In this document: one piece after another, positions 11,902-15,054 of the stretch | Numbering within the stretch: the stretch's first letter is position 1 | How the letters are laid out: each line of letters begins with the position of its first letter | Assembly: GCA_045595445.1 (NCBI GenBank) | Contig: JAZOAK010000020.1 | Span: forward strand, 1-15,054 | Origin: RGIG3009 sp045595445 | GTDB lineage: Bacteria; Bacillota; Clostridia; Oscillospirales; Acutalibacteraceae | Direction: 5' to 3' | Length of the DNA stretch: 15,054 nucleotides | Notes under the pieces: model-generated | The model's database searches: none | What the model was told of the DNA's origin: nothing | What the model saw: the letters and a program-made list of their open reading frames with translations, nothing else | Program-made: the position numbers and the translations under genes

Positions 11902-13950
11902 ATGGAATTTATCGCAGACTTTGAAACAACGTCCGTTCGCGTGTACGAAGAAATAAAGAAAACAGTAAACACGCCTGAAGGACGGAAAACCGTAAAAGAA
12001 AAACGCCTGGATCGCAAGAGAAGTAAAGCTTTTGTCTGCGCCTGGGCAATCATGCCCGAAGAGCTGGAGCCGGACCCGTCGCACATAGTGCGCGGCCGGA
12101 CTATAGAAGGTTTCATGGCCTACGTTGAACAGCTCTATTTTGACAACAAAAAGACGACTAAAAGCGGCAAAGGAAAGCCGCAGAAAATAAACGTTTATAC
12201 ACACAACCTGAAATTCGACGGAGATTTCATTCTGTATTATATCCTTAAAAACAAGATAGCTGAAGTTGTTTCCGAAGTGCGCGAAAACGTGCTTTATAAT
12301 TTCAAGATCAGATTTCCTTCCGGAGCTGAAATCGCCTTCTACGATTCCCTGAAGATATTTCCCATGAAGGCCGAAAAGATCGGTAAACTTTACGGAATCG
12401 AAAAATTAAAGGGCGAATGGGATTATAAAAAATACAGGGACGTGACAACGGAAATCAGCCCGGAAGAATGGGCTTATGTAGATCACGACGTCATGATCGT
12501 TTCACGCGCTCTGGCGGACTACAGGGCGCGCGGATACATGGAGAATACACAGGCAGCGATCGCCTACAACGAGCGCCTGAAACGCACGTGGCCCTGGTTT
12601 CATAAGCTGCCGGTTCTTCGCCTGAAGAAGGGCGATTTTAACGTATACCGTGACAAATTCCCGAAGGAGATTAAGCCGCTTCCGGTACGGCAGCACAAAC
12701 ACCTTTTATACGGATATTTCGGCGGTATTTCGTGGGTAAATCCTAAATACGCAAATGTGGATATATTCGGCGCTTACGGCTACGACGTAAACAGTATGTA
12801 TCCGGCACAAATGCACGACGCCATGCTGCCTTTCGGAGATCCGAACATAATTGAAAACCCGTCGCTGAAATATGCGCTGCACTGCCTGCGGACGTGGCCC
12901 TGCGTCGTCGCTGATATAGCCGATCTTTCAATCACCCTGAAATCTGAACGACACCTTCCGTTCCTTATGTTCCCGACAGATTCGGAAACGTCCGTCCGCA
13001 TGCAGGGAAAAGTTATTTCTTGCCGGCATGAAAAGGCCGTTCTGTCGTGCCAGGACTTCCGGATCATGGAAGCGGAATACAATATCCATACAATGAAGAT
13101 AACGCGGCTTTACTGCTTTAATAGTAAACGCGGACAATACGCGGCGTTCGTCGATTACTTCTACGGCATGAAAAGTGACGCGGACGAAGTAAGAAACGAT
13201 CCGAACGCGTCAGCCGCGGATAAAATGCAGGCGGAGATCATACGCAACGTCGCAAAGGTTATGATTAACGCGAGCTACGGAAAGGACGGAACAAAGCTTC
13301 TCCGGACCACGAATAAAACCGTTTATAATCCGGCGGAAAACGTCCTGGAGAATCGCCAGGATACCGAAATAGCAATCCCGGAATATTATCTACCGTCAGC
13401 GATCTTTATATGCTCAAACGCACGCTGGCAGCTCTACAGCGCCGCACGTCTGGTTCGTGATGATTTCATATACAGCGACACTGACTCAATAAAGGTAACG
13501 TCGCACGGTAACGAGATCCTGCAGAATTCACCCGAATTTTTCGTTGATCCGCTGCAGCTGGGCGCCTGGGGATACGAAGGCCGCTACGAAACAGCGCGCT
13601 TCGTGCGGCAGAAAACGTACAGCTACGAACAGGTAGACAAACACGGCGAGCTGCAGCGCCACTACACGGTGTGCGGCGCTCCGGATAGCGTCAAACTCGC
13701 GATGAAAATTGACGACTTCAAGCCCGGTATGATCATTACGCTTGAACAGCTGCACCGGGAAGGACGAGAAGGCCGCCTGCTTCCGGTGCGCGTTCCCGGC
13801 GGCGTGATCCTGGAAGAAACCGGCTTCCAGATCAACACCGTTGAAAACTGGGACGAATCTTCAGGACGTAATATGCCTATCAATTACGAATTGTTCTGTG
13901 ATATAATTAAGAAGAAAAACGAAGAAGGGAAGGTACTTGAAAATGGCTAA
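11902..13950 (+). CDS. Protein-primed family B DNA polymerase
   Basis: A 682-residue replicative polymerase that extends a terminal protein at the linear ends and displaces the other strand. The exonuclease site is complete: Exo I DFE (D6, E8), Exo II NLKFD (N102, D106), Exo III YVDHD (Y192, D196). YFGG (272-275) is the Y-x-G-G linker motif. Polymerase motifs are A, DVNSMYP (D295); B, KVMINASYG (K452-G460); C, YSDTDS (D526, D528); and KTY (571-573, K-x-Y). It is about 100 aa longer than phi29 polymerase (575 aa), with roughly 40 extra residues between Exo I and Exo II, including a Lys-rich KKTTKSGKGKPQK, and about 30 at the C-terminus. GAAGGG precedes the ATG. Confidence 0.97.
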   Translation: MEFIADFETTSVRVYEEIKKTVNTPEGRKTVKEKRLDRKRSKAFVCAWAIMPEELEPDPSHIVRGRTIEGFMAYVEQLYFDNKKTTKSGKGKPQKINVYTHNLKFDGDFILYYILKNKIAEVVSEVRENVLYNFKIRFPSGAEIAFYDSLKIFPMKAEKIGKLYGIEKLKGEWDYKKYRDVTTEISPEEWAYVDHDVMIVSRALADYRARGYMENTQAAIAYNERLKRTWPWFHKLPVLRLKKGDFNVYRDKFPKEIKPLPVRQHKHLLYGYFGGISWVNPKYANVDIFGAYGYDVNSMYPAQMHDAMLPFGDPNIIENPSLKYALHCLRTWPCVVADIADLSITLKSERHLPFLMFPTDSETSVRMQGKVISCRHEKAVLSCQDFRIMEAEYNIHTMKITRLYCFNSKRGQYAAFVDYFYGMKSDADEVRNDPNASAADKMQAEIIRNVAKVMINASYGKDGTKLLRTTNKTVYNPAENVLENRQDTEIAIPEYYLPSAIFICSNARWQLYSAARLVRDDFIYSDTDSIKVTSHGNEILQNSPEFFVDPLQLGAWGYEGRYETARFVRQKTYSYEQVDKHGELQRHYTVCGAPDSVKLAMKIDDFKPGMIITLEQLHREGREGRLLPVRVPGGVILEETGFQINTVENWDESSGRNMPINYELFCDIIKKKNEEGKVLENG

Positions 13951-14599
13951 ATCAATACGACTGTTTGCGAGCGATCTCTCAAACTATAATGAGATCCGAA
14001 AGGGCCTGACAACGAAAATGCGCGCACAGATCCCGACACGCGCGCAGCTCATGCAGGCAACACCGGACGTCCGCCAGAACATGATTGAAACCCTGAACGA
14101 ATGGCGGCAACTCTCGCAAAAAGAGAAGGTAGCGTTCCAGGAGAGAGCCGGCACGGACTATGTAAAGATATATTCGGATCAGTCAAAGAACCTATACTTT
14201 ACCGAATCAGAACGCGTCGAGTTCGCGACAGCTTCGCTGAAGCTTCGCATGATGACACCGGATCAGGCGGAATGGGAGATGAAAGAGAGCTTAAACGCCG
14301 TTGATCGTAAACACAGCCGGGAATTCTATAAAGCCATGTCGTACGTCGAAAACGACGAATTCGACGAGAACCAGGCAAGCGACGAAATGCTTTCGGAGAT
14401 CATAAAGGACGCAGGCCAGGCACTCAAAGCCCACCCGGACGTGTTCGAACGGGCGTTAAAAGCGTATCTGGATCGGAAATACGGCGCGATGAAGATATCA
14501 CGCGCAAAGAAAAGCGAAATGTACTGGGACGAATACGCGGATAAAATGGCGTCGTATAACCAGGACGTGCTGGCCGCTGCGCGTTTGATCAACGCTTGA
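13943..14599 (+). CDS. Probable terminal protein (replication primer)
   Basis: A 218-residue, helix-rich, charged protein with no family I can recognise from sequence. It overlaps the end of the polymerase gene by 8 nt and is the last early gene, the expected neighbour of a protein-primed polymerase. Terminal proteins diverge quickly, and 218 aa is close to phi29 p3 (266 aa). Several Ser, Thr and Tyr residues could carry the first nucleotide, for example in SDLSNYNE (10-17), TDYVKIYSDQS (71-81), or KKSEMYWDEYAD (189-200); none can be singled out. A TTG at 13937 would add two residues, but AAGGGAAGG is better spaced for the ATG. The order polymerase then terminal protein is the reverse of phi29. 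Confidence 0.7.
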   Translation: MAKSIRLFASDLSNYNEIRKGLTTKMRAQIPTRAQLMQATPDVRQNMIETLNEWRQLSQKEKVAFQERAGTDYVKIYSDQSKNLYFTESERVEFATASLKLRMMTPDQAEWEMKESLNAVDRKHSREFYKAMSYVENDEFDENQASDEMLSEIIKDAGQALKAHPDVFERALKAYLDRKYGAMKISRAKKSEMYWDEYADKMASYNQDVLAAARLINA

Positions 14600-14624
14600 C
14601 AGCTCCGGGCGTGCATGCTACAAT
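14596..14624 (+). promoter_or_regulatory. Strong promoter at the terminal-protein stop codon
   Basis: Perfect TTGACA (14596-14601), a 17-nt spacer and TACAAT (14619-14624). The -35 box includes the TGA stop of the terminal protein gene. Start is expected near 14631, and the only thing downstream is non-coding RNA and the terminal repeat. Confidence 0.8.
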
Positions 14625-14630
14625 AGCGGC

Positions 14631-14713
14631 AGCGGAAATTTTTTCTTGCTGTTTTTCCTTTCAAATGGCGCACTGCCGGCACCGTGTAAGACTTCCCTTG
14701 CACGGTGTTTTTG
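14631..14713 (+). ncRNA. Putative small RNA 1 at the right end
   Basis: About 82 nt bounded by the consensus promoter at 14596-14624 and the terminator at 14680-14713. No ORF with a ribosome site lies inside. Readthrough past the terminator would add the second RNA, giving about 210 nt. It may be part of a pRNA precursor or an independent regulatory RNA. Confidence 0.45.
14680..14713 (+). terminator. Intrinsic terminator of the early operon / small RNA 1
   Basis: CACCGTGTAAG (14680-14690), loop ACTTCC, CTTGCACGGTG (14697-14707): an 11-bp stem with one G-U, followed by TTTTTG. A textbook rho-independent terminator. Its 3' arm and T tract overlap the next promoter's -35 and spacer. Confidence 0.85.
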
Positions 14714-14726
14714 TTTGTGCTATAAT
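14698..14726 (+). promoter_or_regulatory. Second right-end promoter with extended -10
   Basis: TTGCAC (14698-14703), a 17-nt spacer and TATAAT (14721-14726), preceded by TGC (extended -10). Start near 14733. It is embedded in the preceding terminator, so upstream transcription and this promoter could interfere. Confidence 0.75.
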
Positions 14727-14732
14727 CGCCTT

Positions 14733-14841
14733 ATCGAAACAGGCACGCAGCGAACACGGGCGCTGCGGTTCCATGGTTCATTTAATATACTTCCTGAAAG
14801 GGCCGTTCCGGATAGACTCTACGGAACGGTTCTTTTATTTT
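14733..14841 (+). ncRNA. Candidate packaging RNA (pRNA) at the right end
   Basis: About 105-110 nt from the promoter at 14698-14726 to the terminator at 14803-14841. Inside, CGCAGCG (14746-14752) and CGCTGCG (14761-14767) form a perfect 7-bp hairpin with an 8-nt loop, and CAGG (14740-14743) can pair with CCTG (14793-14796). phi29 encodes its pRNA just inside the terminus at the polymerase end, on the same strand as the early genes; this RNA has the same place and direction, and the genome has a gp16-like ATPase that should need one. Primary sequence does not match phi29 pRNA by eye, so the role is inferred. Confidence 0.5.
14797..14841 (+). terminator. Intrinsic terminator at the right repeat border
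   Basis: CCGTTCCG (14803-14810) and CGGAACGG (14822-14829) form an 8-bp stem with an 11-nt loop, preceded by AAAGGG and followed by TTCTTTTATTTT. The A-rich 5' flank can pair with the T tract. It ends the last rightward transcript at the inner edge of the terminal repeat. Confidence 0.85.
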
Positions 14842-15054
14842 GCGCGTATTTGCCCGGAAAGAGCCTTCAGGACGCGGACAGGAAATCACACGGCGTGAAA
14901 GCTTACGTGGCCATGCGTGGCGCTGCGTGGCGCTGGCAGTGAGTCAACAACCGGTCAACACCTTTAACGCGTTGTACGCGTTGGAAGCGTTGGAACAACT
15001 GCTGCGAACGGTACGCGCTGCAAGGCGTGACGAAGGCCGCGCCGGTCCCTGGCA
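14839..15054. repeat. Right terminal inverted repeat (genome end)
   Basis: This is the inverted copy of positions 1-216, and the outer 141 bp are identical. The five substitutions all lie in the inner third. The inner border falls within the T-rich tail of a hairpin terminator (14803-14841), so the last transcription unit ends exactly where the repeat begins. It is the probable replication origin at the polymerase/terminal-protein end of the genome. Confidence 0.95.

Noticed and set aside
14596..14942. Plus-strand ORFs of about 100 codons across the right-end non-coding region
   Set aside because: They run through promoters, terminators and into the terminal repeat, have no ribosome sites and have implausible Cys/Arg-rich translations.
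1..15054. tRNA or rRNA genes
   Set aside because: No cloverleaf-like segment with a recognisable T-loop (GTTCGA type) and paired acceptor stem, and no rRNA sequence was seen on either strand by eye.
1..15054. Integrase, lysogeny repressor or attachment site
   Set aside because: No gene of these families is visible; the genome looks strictly lytic.

Overview
The window looks like the complete, or nearly complete, linear genome of a very small podovirus of the phi29 (Salas/Cp-1-like) type. It has a 216-bp terminal inverted repeat (positions 1-216 and 14839-15054), a protein-primed family B DNA polymerase followed by a probable terminal protein, a gp16-type packaging ATPase, and phi29-like portal, lower collar, tail knob, capsid and scaffold genes. 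Strong AAGGAG/GGGG Shine-Dalgarno sites, sigma70/sigmaA-type promoters and an endolysin-holin cassette suggest a Gram-positive (Bacillota) host, probably anaerobic and gut-associated. The host is an inference, not visible directly. At about 15.05 kb the genome is shorter than phi29 or Cp-1 (both about 19 kb).

Layout. A divergent control region (8800-8981) separates two operons that each run outward to one end. Leftward (minus strand) are the late genes: scaffold (8353-8799), major capsid protein (7205-8338), a terminator-like hairpin, head fibre (6523-7146), portal/upper collar (5629-6498), lower collar (4878-5636), a repeat-containing fibre/adaptor protein (4142-4873), tail knob (2533-4128), packaging ATPase (1442-2533), endolysin (738-1427), a small membrane-anchored coiled-coil protein (563-745) and a holin (315-566). 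Rightward (plus strand) are the early genes: eight small or unassigned proteins (8982-11356), a probable SSB (11467-11805), DNA polymerase (11902-13950) and the probable terminal protein (13943-14599). Nearly all genes are tightly packed, with 1-32 nt overlaps or very short gaps.

Non-coding regions. The right end (14600-14838) holds two strong promoters and two intrinsic terminators, so one or two small RNAs should be made just inside the repeat. This is where phi29 encodes its packaging RNA (pRNA), on the same strand as the early genes, so this is the best pRNA candidate. The left end (217-314) has a mirror-image arrangement: an outward promoter in the 3' end of the holin gene and a hairpin at the repeat border. 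The control region carries three TACAATGTA dyads about 20 bp apart that overlap the early promoter and lie about 80-100 bp upstream of the late promoter start. This is the geometry expected for a p4-like early/late switch, but the operator sequence differs and I recognise no p4 homologue.

How it works together (inference). Early transcription supplies SSB, polymerase and terminal protein, which replicate the linear DNA from both repeats by protein priming. A small early protein then shuts the early promoter and activates the late one. Scaffold and capsid are made most strongly because of the terminator behind them. The ATPase and a pRNA-like transcript package the genome, and the endolysin and holin release the virions. 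No equivalent of the large phi29 appendage (gp12) or tail-tip lysozyme (gp13) is present, which accounts for much of the small size.
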